64,000 nt of DNA from Bacillota bacterium (GTDB taxonomy: Bacteria > Bacillota > Clostridia > Oscillospirales > Acutalibacteraceae): contig JAKJCA010000005.1 of NCBI GenBank assembly GCA_022706685.1, forward strand, positions 18,446 to 82,445. The letters run 5' to 3'. Made by a program: the position numbers and the translations under genes. Positions 54,957-63,153 of the stretch are shown piece after piece. Numbering within the stretch: position 1 is the stretch's first letter; every line of letters begins with the position of its first letter. Below the pieces are notes generated by a model that was not told where the DNA came from, searched no databases, and was given only the letters and a program-made list of their open reading frames with translations.

Positions 54957-57638
54957 TTGAAACATTATCTCGAAACCGCAGAAAGCGTATTCGAATGGGC
55001 GAACAGTTCACCGGAGGGGCTTACCGTACAGGCCGCGGAGGATAGGCTTGCCGCGGACGGCAAAAATAAACTGGAAGAAGCCAAAAAGGCGTCCCTGGCC
55101 AAGCGGTTTTTCAAGCAGCTGCTTGACCCGATGATTATCATTCTGCTCGCCGCCGCGGCGCTGTCGGCCGCCATCGCGGTCATAGAAGGCGATTTCCCGG
55201 CGGACGTGCTCATTATCCTCGCGGTGGTGCTGATTAACGCCGTGCTGGGCGTTTACCAGGAAGGCAAGGCGGAAAAGGCGATCGAAGCGCTGCAGAAGAT
55301 GTCGGCCGCCACCTCGAAAGTGCTGCGCGGCGGACAGGTGACCGTTGTCAAAAGCGAAGACATCGCCGTCGGCGACGTCGTGCTGCTTGAAGCGGGCGAC
55401 GCCGTTCCGGCTGACTGCAGGATATTCGAATCCGCCAGCCTGAAAATCGAAGAAGCCGCCCTGACGGGCGAATCGGTCCCGGTGGGCAAAATCATTGGCA
55501 TCCTCAACGGGGGACAAAGCGGGGAGGTCGCGCTGGGCGACCGTAAAAACATGGCGTATATGGGCAGTTCCGTGGTTTACGGCAGAGGCAAAGCCGTCGT
55601 AACGGCGACGGGAATGGGCACGGAGATGGGTAAAATCGCCCATGCCATCGCCAGCGCCAAAGACTCGCTGACCCCGCTGCAGATCAAGCTCAACCAGCTC
55701 AGCGGCATTTTAAGCAAGCTGGTCATCGGCATCAGTGTTTTCATCTTCGGTTTCCGCATGATGATGCAGTACGCAAGCGGCAGCCCCATCGACCTCGACT
55801 TCGGCCTGAGTATTTTCATGATCGCGGTCAGCCTTGCCGTCGCCGCCATTCCGGAAGGGCTTGTGGCGGTCGTCACGATCGTACTGTCCGTCGGCGTCAC
55901 CAACATGTCCAGGCGCAACGCCATCATCCGGAAACTGACCGCCGTCGAAACGCTCGGCTGCGCGCAGATTATCTGTTCGGACAAGACCGGCACCCTGACC
56001 CAGAACAAGATGACCGTCACCGCGCATTACGGCGCCGACGAGCAGTTGCTCGCCCGGGGCATGGCCCTGTGCACCGACGCGGAGATCGACGAACAGGGCG
56101 CCGTGACGGGCGAACCGACCGAAGCCGCACTGGTCAGTTACGCGCTGGGCCTGGATTTGGATAAAAACGCCCTGAAAAAACAATATCCCCGCGTCGGCGA
56201 AGCCCCGTTTGACTCAATGCGGAAAATGATGTCGACGCTGCACGAAAGCGGCGGGGAGATTGTCCAATTCACCAAAGGAGCGCCGGACGAAATCCTGAAA
56301 AAATGCTCCCATGCACTGATAGACGGCGAAACCGTCGAAATGGACGAAAACCTGGCGCGGATGATCCTCGGCGAAAACAAGGCCATGGCAGACAGGGCTC
56401 TGCGCGTGCTGGCGCTCGCTTATAAGCATTACCCGGAACTGCCCACTTCCCTCGAGCCGGAAGCGATTGAAAGCGGCATGGTTTTCGCCGGGCTGACCGG
56501 CATGATCGACCCCGTACGCCCCGAGGTAAAGGCCGCCATCGAGGAATGCCGCAGCGCGGGCATTACCCCGGTCATGATTACAGGCGACCATCTCGACACC
56601 GCCGCCGCCATTGCGCTGGAACTCGGCATTATCGGCGACCGCTCCGAGGCGGTGACAGGCGCGCAGCTTGAACAGATGAGCGAAGAGGAGTTCGACCTGC
56701 GCGTCGCCGACATTTTTGTGTACGCGCGCGTGCAGCCCGAGCACAAGGTGCGCATCGTCAGCGCCTGGAAAAAACGCGGTATGACCACGGCAATGACGGG
56801 CGACGGCGTCAACGACGCGCCCTCCATCAAAACGGCCGACATCGGCGTTGGCATGGGCATCACTGGCACGGATGTGACAAAAAACGTGGCGGATATGGTG
56901 CTGGCCGACGACAACTTCGCGACGATTGTCAGCGCCGTTTCCGAGGGGCGGCGCATTTATGACAATATCCGCAAGGCGATTCAGTTTCTGCTCGCCTCCA
57001 ACCTCAGCGAGATCATCAGCATATTTTTCGCCACTGTGTTCGGTTTCATCATCCTGAAACCCGTGCACCTGCTGTGGATCAATCTGATCACCGACTCCCT
57101 GCCCGCCCTTGCGCTGGGCATGGAAAAGCCGGAAAAAGATATTATGAAGAGAAAGCCCCGGGCGGCCGGCGAGGGAATCTTTGCGGGCGGAATGGGCTTC
57201 GACATCTTTTATCAGGGATTGATTGTCTCTGTGCTGACGGTCGCCGCTTATTTCATCGGCGAACGTCTTGAGACGGGGCTTTGGCAGATCATCCCGCTGC
57301 CGGGCGAAAGCAGCGACGGCATCACGATGGCTTTCCTGACCATGGCGATGTGCGAAATCTTCCACTCCTTTAATATGCGCTCGCAGAGGAACTCCGTGTT
57401 TTCCCCGGCTTTCAAAGGCAGCCACAACGTGTTTCTTTACCTGGCCATGATCGCGTCGCTTGTGCTGACCTCTGTTGTCATCTATATCCCCTTCCTGGCG
57501 CGCGCCTTCGATTTTGTTCCCCTGACACTGCCGGAGTATTTAATATCCATGGCGCTGGCGCTGACGGTCATCCCGACGGTGGAGTTCGTCAAACTGCTCA
57601 AGCGCGCAGCCGCCCGCAGGAAGCAGCCGGGCGGCTGA
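54957..57638 (+). CDS. Cation-transporting P-type ATPase (Ca2+/Mn2+ PMCA-like)
   Basis: An 893-aa P2-type ATPase. Landmarks: TGES 170-173, PEGL 299-302 in TM4, phosphorylation motif DKTGT with D342, GDGVNDAP in the hinge, FLLASNLSEIISIF (TM5 Asn and Glu) and INLITDSLPA (TM6 Asn and Asp). These match SERCA/PMCA Ca-site residues rather than heavy-metal P1B pumps. It probably exports Ca2+ and/or Mn2+ across the plasma membrane. Start TTG 54957 has GGAGG 8 nt upstream; the longer open frame overlaps the riboswitch. Control by the yybP-ykoY element argues for Mn2+. Confidence 0.93.
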   Translation: MKHYLETAESVFEWANSSPEGLTVQAAEDRLAADGKNKLEEAKKASLAKRFFKQLLDPMIIILLAAAALSAAIAVIEGDFPADVLIILAVVLINAVLGVYQEGKAEKAIEALQKMSAATSKVLRGGQVTVVKSEDIAVGDVVLLEAGDAVPADCRIFESASLKIEEAALTGESVPVGKIIGILNGGQSGEVALGDRKNMAYMGSSVVYGRGKAVVTATGMGTEMGKIAHAIASAKDSLTPLQIKLNQLSGILSKLVIGISVFIFGFRMMMQYASGSPIDLDFGLSIFMIAVSLAVAAIPEGLVAVVTIVLSVGVTNMSRRNAIIRKLTAVETLGCAQIICSDKTGTLTQNKMTVTAHYGADEQLLARGMALCTDAEIDEQGAVTGEPTEAALVSYALGLDLDKNALKKQYPRVGEAPFDSMRKMMSTLHESGGEIVQFTKGAPDEILKKCSHALIDGETVEMDENLARMILGENKAMADRALRVLALAYKHYPELPTSLEPEAIESGMVFAGLTGMIDPVRPEVKAAIEECRSAGITPVMITGDHLDTAAAIALELGIIGDRSEAVTGAQLEQMSEEEFDLRVADIFVYARVQPEHKVRIVSAWKKRGMTTAMTGDGVNDAPSIKTADIGVGMGITGTDVTKNVADMVLADDNFATIVSAVSEGRRIYDNIRKAIQFLLASNLSEIISIFFATVFGFIILKPVHLLWINLITDSLPALALGMEKPEKDIMKRKPRAAGEGIFAGGMGFDIFYQGLIVSVLTVAAYFIGERLETGLWQIIPLPGESSDGITMAFLTMAMCEIFHSFNMRSQRNSVFSPAFKGSHNVFLYLAMIASLVLTSVVIYIPFLARAFDFVPLTLPEYLISMALALTVIPTVEFVKLLKRAAARRKQPGG

Positions 57639-57672
57639 CGGCTCCCTTTCACAGCCGGCATGAATAAAATAT

Positions 57673-57697
57673 GGGGGCGGACCAAAAGTCCGCCCCC
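57673..57697. terminator. Terminator between the ATPase and EF-G2
   Basis: A 10-bp stem (GGGGGCGGAC at 57673-57682 with its complement at 57688-57697) is followed leftward by ATATTTTATT. Confidence 0.75.
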
Positions 57698-57715
57698 GTC
57701 GGCGCTGCTTGCGGG

Positions 57716-59779
57716 TTATTCCTCTTCTTCTTCTTTGGCGGCCTTCGCGGCTTCGATGACTTTGGCGGCGACGTTCGCCGGCGCGTCCTCATAACGCGCG
57801 AACTCCAGCGAGAAGGAACCCCTGCCGGCCGTAACCGAGCGCAGGACCGTGGCGAAATCGCCCATTTCGGCCAGCGGCACTTCCGCGATGAGTTCCTGTA
57901 TCTTCGGTTCGTCCGACGGGCCCATGCCCAGCACCTTGCCGCGGCGTTTGGTAATGTCGCCCATAATGTCGCCGAGGTTTTCATCGGGCATATAGGCTTT
58001 CAGCGTGCCGATGGGCTCGAGGATGGTCGGGGCGGCATTGGGAATGCCGTTGCGGAAGGCGACGGCCGCCGCGGTTTTGAACGCCATTTCGGAGGAGTCG
58101 ACCGGATGGTAGGAGCCGAAATAGAGCGTCGCCTTGAGGCCGACCATCGGATAACCGGCGATGATGCCCTTGGCGACACACTCGCGCAGGCCCTTTTCCA
58201 CCGCGGGGAAATACTGCTTGGGTACGCAGCCGCCGACGATCTCCTCACAGAACTCGAGGTCCTCGCCCTCGCCGGGTTCAAAGCGGATATAGACGTCGCC
58301 GAACTGTCCATGGCCGCCGGACTGTTTTTTATGGCGGCCCTGCACTTCGACCTTCTTGCGGATGGTCTCGCGGTAGGCGACCTTCGGCACGGTCAGGTCG
58401 ACTTCGACGCCGAATTTCGCTTTGAGTTTGGAAACGATCACGTCAAGATGCTGTTCGCCGAGGCCGGAAAGAATCTGTTCGCGCGTTTCGTTGTTGGTGA
58501 CAAAAGAAATGGTCGGGTCTTCCTCGAGCAGCCGGTTGAGGCCGGTGGAGACCTTCTCTTCCTCGCCCTTTTTGCGGACTTTGACCGCCATGGAAAGGTA
58601 GGGCGCGGGAAAGTCCACTTTGGCGAGGCGGATGATTTTTTTCGGCGAGCACAGCGTGTCGCCCGTGCTGACGCCGGAAAGTTTCGTCACGACGCCGATA
58701 TCGCCGGCAACGATGGCGTCGGCGTCTTCCTGTTTGGAACCGTGGATGGTGACGATTTTGCCCATCCGTTCGCTTTCGCCCGTGCGCGCGTTGTAGGCGG
58801 GGGCATCGGCTGTGATCTTGCCGGAAACGACTTTGAAAAACGACATCTTGCCGACAAAGGGGTCGGCGATGGTCTTGAAGCAGATGGCCGCGAGGGGCCC
58901 GTTTTCGTCGCAGGGGATCAGTTCGCCGTCCACTGTTTCGCCGGCATATTCGGCGGCGTTGGGCGCGGCGGAAGCGATGCCGTTGAGCAGCAGGTCGACC
59001 GCGTCGGTGTTATAGCCCGCGCAGGCGAACACCGGATAGATGTCGCCTTTCGCGACGCCTTTTTGAAGGCCCATGGCGATTTCTTCGCCGGTGAATGCTT
59101 CGCCCTCGAAGAATTTTTCCATCAAGCCGTCGTCCGCGGATGCGACCGCCTCGTTGAAAATGTCTTTCATCTCGCCGATTCTGCCGCCGGCGGGCATTGG
59201 CACTTCCTTGGCTTTGCCGTTGGCGTATTCGAAGGCCTTGCCCGAGGACAGGTCAATATAGCAGGCGACCTTGTCGCCGTTGTAGTAAGCGATGACGACC
59301 GGGCAGATTTTGGATTCGTATTGGGCTTTCAGGGCGTCGAAGGTTTTGTAGAAATCCGTGTTTTCCGCATCGCAGCGCGTGACGGCGAACATCTTGGCGA
59401 TGCCGCGTTTTGCCGCGGCTTTATAGGCCTTTTCGGCGCCGACGTCGATACCGCTGCCGGAGGCCAGGACGATGAGCGCGCATTCCGCCGCGCGCATGCC
59501 TTCGCTGACGCCGCCGGCAAAGTCGAAATAGCCGGGCGTGTCGATGAGGTTGACCTTGACGCCGTTCCATTCCAGCGGCGCGACGGCTGTGGAGACGGTG
59601 ATTTTACGCTTCTTCTCTTCGGGGTCATAGTCGAGCATCGAGTTGCCGTCGGCAACGCGGCCGAGCCGTTCGGAAGCGTGGGCAAGGTGCAGCATCGCTT
59701 CGGCCAGCGTCGTTTTGCCCCTGCCGCCGTGGCCGGCGATGGCAATGTTGCGGATGTTCTTCGCATGGTAAGCTTTCAA
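57716..59779 (-). CDS. Elongation factor G-like translational GTPase (EF-G2 clade)
   Basis: A 687-aa EF-G paralogue. The P-loop is GHGGRGKTTLAEAMLHL rather than AHIDAGKTT, G3 is DTPGYFDF where translocating EF-G has DTPGH(V)DF, and G4 is TRCD rather than NKxD. Domain IV and V signatures are typical (SGGHGQFGDVYIRFEPG, GYPMVGLKATLYFGSYHPVDSSEMAF). EF-G2-type proteins exist in many bacteria, are usually dispensable, and have an unclear ribosome-linked role. The last residues are an acidic run. Start TTG 59779 follows GAGGAGG. It is monocistronic with a strong promoter. Confidence 0.92.
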   Translation of the reverse strand: MKAYHAKNIRNIAIAGHGGRGKTTLAEAMLHLAHASERLGRVADGNSMLDYDPEEKKRKITVSTAVAPLEWNGVKVNLIDTPGYFDFAGGVSEGMRAAECALIVLASGSGIDVGAEKAYKAAAKRGIAKMFAVTRCDAENTDFYKTFDALKAQYESKICPVVIAYYNGDKVACYIDLSSGKAFEYANGKAKEVPMPAGGRIGEMKDIFNEAVASADDGLMEKFFEGEAFTGEEIAMGLQKGVAKGDIYPVFACAGYNTDAVDLLLNGIASAAPNAAEYAGETVDGELIPCDENGPLAAICFKTIADPFVGKMSFFKVVSGKITADAPAYNARTGESERMGKIVTIHGSKQEDADAIVAGDIGVVTKLSGVSTGDTLCSPKKIIRLAKVDFPAPYLSMAVKVRKKGEEEKVSTGLNRLLEEDPTISFVTNNETREQILSGLGEQHLDVIVSKLKAKFGVEVDLTVPKVAYRETIRKKVEVQGRHKKQSGGHGQFGDVYIRFEPGEGEDLEFCEEIVGGCVPKQYFPAVEKGLRECVAKGIIAGYPMVGLKATLYFGSYHPVDSSEMAFKTAAAVAFRNGIPNAAPTILEPIGTLKAYMPDENLGDIMGDITKRRGKVLGMGPSDEPKIQELIAEVPLAEMGDFATVLRSVTAGRGSFSLEFARYEDAPANVAAKVIEAAKAAKEEEEE

Positions 59780-59788
59780 AAATTTTCC

Positions 59789-59812
59789 TCCTCATGCCCG
59801 CCGCAAAAAAGG
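59789..59812 (-). promoter_or_regulatory. Leader hairpin in front of the EF-G2 gene
   Basis: CCCGCC and GGCGGG form a 6-bp stem with an 8-nt loop about 10 nt before the GAGGAGG site. It has no T tract and could affect initiation or be incidental. Confidence 0.3.
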
Positions 59813-59857
59813 CGGGACACAGCAATATTCCATGGTCCCGTTGAAGTATCAGGTGCG

Positions 59858-59886
59858 ATTATATCATAGCGCCGCGAATAATTCAA
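59858..59886 (-). promoter_or_regulatory. Promoter of the EF-G2 gene
   Basis: TTGAAT (complement of 59881-59886), 17-nt spacer, TATAAT (complement of 59858-59863) with a TGN extension. Confidence 0.8.
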
Positions 59887-59986
59887 TCGGATTTTTCGCG
59901 CGCGCGAGGGTGTGCAAGCGGCCTTGAATGCGGTATGATATTGGCACGGAGAAGCCGCGGAAACGACGTCGACGGAGGCGCTTGCG

Positions 59987-62900
59987 ATGAAAACAGCCAA
60001 ACCCGAAGTCCTGCACTATATGATGAGGGCGCTCAAGAATTACGAGGCGTCCGGCACGCTCGATATCCCGGTCTGGCGCGTCAGTGAAAGCCGCTATCTC
60101 GGCGGCGGGCAGTACGAACCGGCCGGAAAGGTTGCCCGCGAAATGCGGCTGGGCGACCGCTGGGAGACCGGTTACGACAGCGCCGTGTTTTTTACCGCGG
60201 AAACCGTGGTGCCGCCCGGATTTGCGGGCAAAAAGCTCTATCTGGAACTCGATTTCGGCGGCGAGGCGCTCGTGCGCGTCAACGGAACAATCGCGGGCGG
60301 CGTCAGTTCGGCGGAAAACGGCGGCTGGGTACACCGCGACCGCATCCTGCTCGGCGATTTGGATGCCGGCGCGGCGCTCGAAATCGAAGCGGAGGCGACG
60401 GTCAACTCCGGCGGGTTCTGCGACGCCGCGATGGCCGGCGCCAAATCGGCTGTCTACACCCTGAGCAAAGCGCGGCTGGTCTGTATCGACCCCGTATGCG
60501 AAGCGTATATCCTCGATACCGCCACGGTATTCGACGCGCTGGGCCATATCCCGGACGAATACATCCGGTCGCGCGTCTTTGCCGCACTTGACGAATCGAT
60601 GCATACGGTCGATTTCGATTTCGAGGACAGCCGCGTGCGCGAATCCATCGCCGACGCGGCTGAAGTTTTGCGCGGACGGCTTCAGGAAATCAGGCACACG
60701 CCGTCGTGCGAGGTGCTCATGACGGGGCACAGCCATATCGACATCGCCTGGCTTTGGCGCGTGCAGGAAAGCGAGCGCAAAGCGGCGCGCACCTTTGCCA
60801 ACAATCTCGCGCTGATGGACCGGTATCCCGACTTCGTGTTCGCGCAAAGCCAGGCGATCCTGTACGATATGACCAAGCGGCTGTATCCCGAACTGTTCGG
60901 GCGGATCCAAGAAAAAGTAAAGTCGGGACAGTGGGATATCACCGGCAATGTGTGGGTCGAAGCGGATACCAACATCGCTTCGGGCGAGTCGCTCATCCGC
61001 CAGCTGCTGTACGGCCGCGCGTTTTTCAAACAGGAGTTCGGCACCGTCTCCGATATTTACTGGCTGCCCGACTGCTTCGGTTTTTCCTGGGCGCTGCCGC
61101 AGATTATCCGCCGCAGCGGGATGAAATATTTCCTGACCGCCAAACTCAACGGGCAGGACACCAACCGTTTTCCCCATACGGTGTTCCGCTGGATCGGCAA
61201 CGACGGATCCGAAGTGCTCGCTTACCTGCAGCGCACCGGCTACGGCGGGGAGTACGAGCCCGGCGCGATTGCAGCGGCGGCGGACCGCAACGACGAGAAA
61301 GGCGCCGCCCGCACCGTGATGGGGATGTTCGGCTACGGTGACGGAGGCGGAGGCTGTACCTACGCCATGGTCGAGCGCGGCAGGCGGCTGCGCAACTTCC
61401 CCGGTCTGCCGGCCAGCCGGATCGGCCGCGCGCAGGAGTTTTTCGAATCATGCGAAACGGTGCTCGGGGACCTGCCCGCCTATCGCGACGAGATGTACTA
61501 TGAGAACCACCGCGGCACCTATACCAGCCAGGCCTTTGTGAAAAAAGGCAACCGGAAGGGCGAATTCCTGCTCGCGGGCGCAGAGGCGGCGGCGTTGGCC
61601 GCGTCTTGTTTTGCCGGCGCCCCCTATCCGCGGGAGACGCTCGACGAGGCCTGGAAACTGCTGCTGAAAAACCAGTTTCACGATATTCTGCCCGGCACCT
61701 CGATCCACGAGGCTTTCGAGGACTGCCGCGCCGACTACGCGGAAATCACGCGCAGCGGCACGCGGCTGCTGCGCGGGGCGCTCGGCGCGCTCAACGCGCG
61801 CATCGGGGCGGACGCCGGCTCAGCCGTTGTGTGGAGCATGCTTCCGCATCGGGCTTCCGGGCCGGCGGAAGTGGAAATCGGCGCGGCGGAATCCCCGGCC
61901 GCGTTTGACGGGGAAAAACAGCTGCGAAGCGCGGTATTTGAAACCGGCGGCAAAAGGTATTTGCGGTTTCTTGCCGAGGACGTGCCTCCCATGGGTTACA
62001 AGATTTTCGCCGTTGCCCCGAGGCGGCGGGACTTCGAGCCCGTCAAGGCCGCGGAGCGGCTGCTCGAGAACGAATATCTGCGCGTCGAACTTGACGAAAA
62101 CGGCATTCTCACCGGTGTCTTTGATAAGGAAAACGCGCGGGAAATCCTTGCCGGGCGCGGCAACCTGCTGACCGTCTTTCAGGATAAATGCGTGCACGAG
62201 ACCGCCTGGAACCTGGAGCTCAATTATCAGAAGAAGTATTGGGAACTTCTCGATGCCGAAAGCGTCGAAGTGCTCGAATCCAGCGAAATACGGGGTGCCG
62301 TCCGGGTGGTGCGCGTGTTCCACCGGTCGCGCGTCACGCAGGATATCATTCTCACAGCCGGAGAAAAGCGCCTCGATTTCGAAACCACGGTCGACTGGCA
62401 GGAGAGCGACAAAATCCTCAAAGCGGCGTTCGAGGTCGGCGTACTCAACACGCGCGCCTGGTTCGAGACGGCGCACGGCGCCATCGACAGGCCGACGCAT
62501 TGGAGCAACGGTTTCGACCTCGCGCGTTTTGAGCAGTGCGCGCACAAATGGGCCGACCTGTCGGAAGGCGGCTACGGCGTCAGCTTGCTCAACGACTGCA
62601 AATACGGATACGATATCAAAGACTCGGTCATGCGGCTGTCGCTGCTGCGCGCTCCGACCTGCCCCGACCGAACGGCGGACCGGGGACTCCACCGTTTCAC
62701 ATACAGCCTTTACCCGCACAAAGGCGGCTGGCAGGACGCGTCGACGGTGCAAAAAGCGTTCGAGCTCAACGTACCTTTCCAGGCGTTCTCCCTCAAAAAA
62801 CAGGCGGGCAGCCTGCCCGGGGAAATGGCGATGGTGCAAACGGACTGCCCGAACATCATCATCCAGGCCGTCAAACAGGCGCTCGACGGCCAGGGCATGA

Positions 62901-63085
62901 TCCTGCGTTTTTACGAGGCCGAACAGCGGCGGGGCACCGTGACGGTCAAAACCGCGCTGCCCTTCGAGCGTGTGTTCGAATGCAACCTGATGGAAGAAGT
63001 CGAGCGGGAAATGCCGTCGGGCGGCGGCGCCTTCGCCTTCGATTACCGGCCCTTCGAGGTCAGAACATTCCGCCTGGTACCCTGA
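59987..63085 (+). CDS. Alpha-mannosidase, GH38 family
   Basis: A 1032-aa retaining alpha-mannosidase. A beta N-terminal domain (about 60-230) precedes the catalytic domain, whose zinc-site motif is TGHSHIDIAWLWRVQES (about 245). The nucleophile Asp is in SDIYWLPDCFGFSWALPQI, and NQFHDILPGTSIHEAFED is the family helix. Several C-terminal beta domains follow. No signal peptide is visible, so it is cytoplasmic and would act on imported mannosides. ATG 59987 has GGAGG 8 nt upstream. With the GH2 and GH42-like genes it suggests breakdown of N-glycan-type or plant glycans. Confidence 0.95.
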   Translation: MKTAKPEVLHYMMRALKNYEASGTLDIPVWRVSESRYLGGGQYEPAGKVAREMRLGDRWETGYDSAVFFTAETVVPPGFAGKKLYLELDFGGEALVRVNGTIAGGVSSAENGGWVHRDRILLGDLDAGAALEIEAEATVNSGGFCDAAMAGAKSAVYTLSKARLVCIDPVCEAYILDTATVFDALGHIPDEYIRSRVFAALDESMHTVDFDFEDSRVRESIADAAEVLRGRLQEIRHTPSCEVLMTGHSHIDIAWLWRVQESERKAARTFANNLALMDRYPDFVFAQSQAILYDMTKRLYPELFGRIQEKVKSGQWDITGNVWVEADTNIASGESLIRQLLYGRAFFKQEFGTVSDIYWLPDCFGFSWALPQIIRRSGMKYFLTAKLNGQDTNRFPHTVFRWIGNDGSEVLAYLQRTGYGGEYEPGAIAAAADRNDEKGAARTVMGMFGYGDGGGGCTYAMVERGRRLRNFPGLPASRIGRAQEFFESCETVLGDLPAYRDEMYYENHRGTYTSQAFVKKGNRKGEFLLAGAEAAALAASCFAGAPYPRETLDEAWKLLLKNQFHDILPGTSIHEAFEDCRADYAEITRSGTRLLRGALGALNARIGADAGSAVVWSMLPHRASGPAEVEIGAAESPAAFDGEKQLRSAVFETGGKRYLRFLAEDVPPMGYKIFAVAPRRRDFEPVKAAERLLENEYLRVELDENGILTGVFDKENAREILAGRGNLLTVFQDKCVHETAWNLELNYQKKYWELLDAESVEVLESSEIRGAVRVVRVFHRSRVTQDIILTAGEKRLDFETTVDWQESDKILKAAFEVGVLNTRAWFETAHGAIDRPTHWSNGFDLARFEQCAHKWADLSEGGYGVSLLNDCKYGYDIKDSVMRLSLLRAPTCPDRTADRGLHRFTYSLYPHKGGWQDASTVQKAFELNVPFQAFSLKKQAGSLPGEMAMVQTDCPNIIIQAVKQALDGQGMILRFYEAEQRRGTVTVKTALPFERVFECNLMEEVEREMPSGGGAFAFDYRPFEVRTFRLVP

Positions 63086-63100
63086 CCGTACGAAAAAGCG

Positions 63101-63140
63101 CGGCTGCCTCCGTCCGATGCGGACGGGGGCAGCCGGTTTT
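63101..63140. terminator. Terminator after the GH38 gene
   Basis: A 15-bp stem (63101-63115 with 63121-63135) has one T-G pair and a 5-nt loop, with GTTTTG on the right and CTTTTTC on the left (minus-strand reading), so it works for both convergent genes. Confidence 0.85.
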
Positions 63141-63153
63141 GCGGTTTCTTTAT

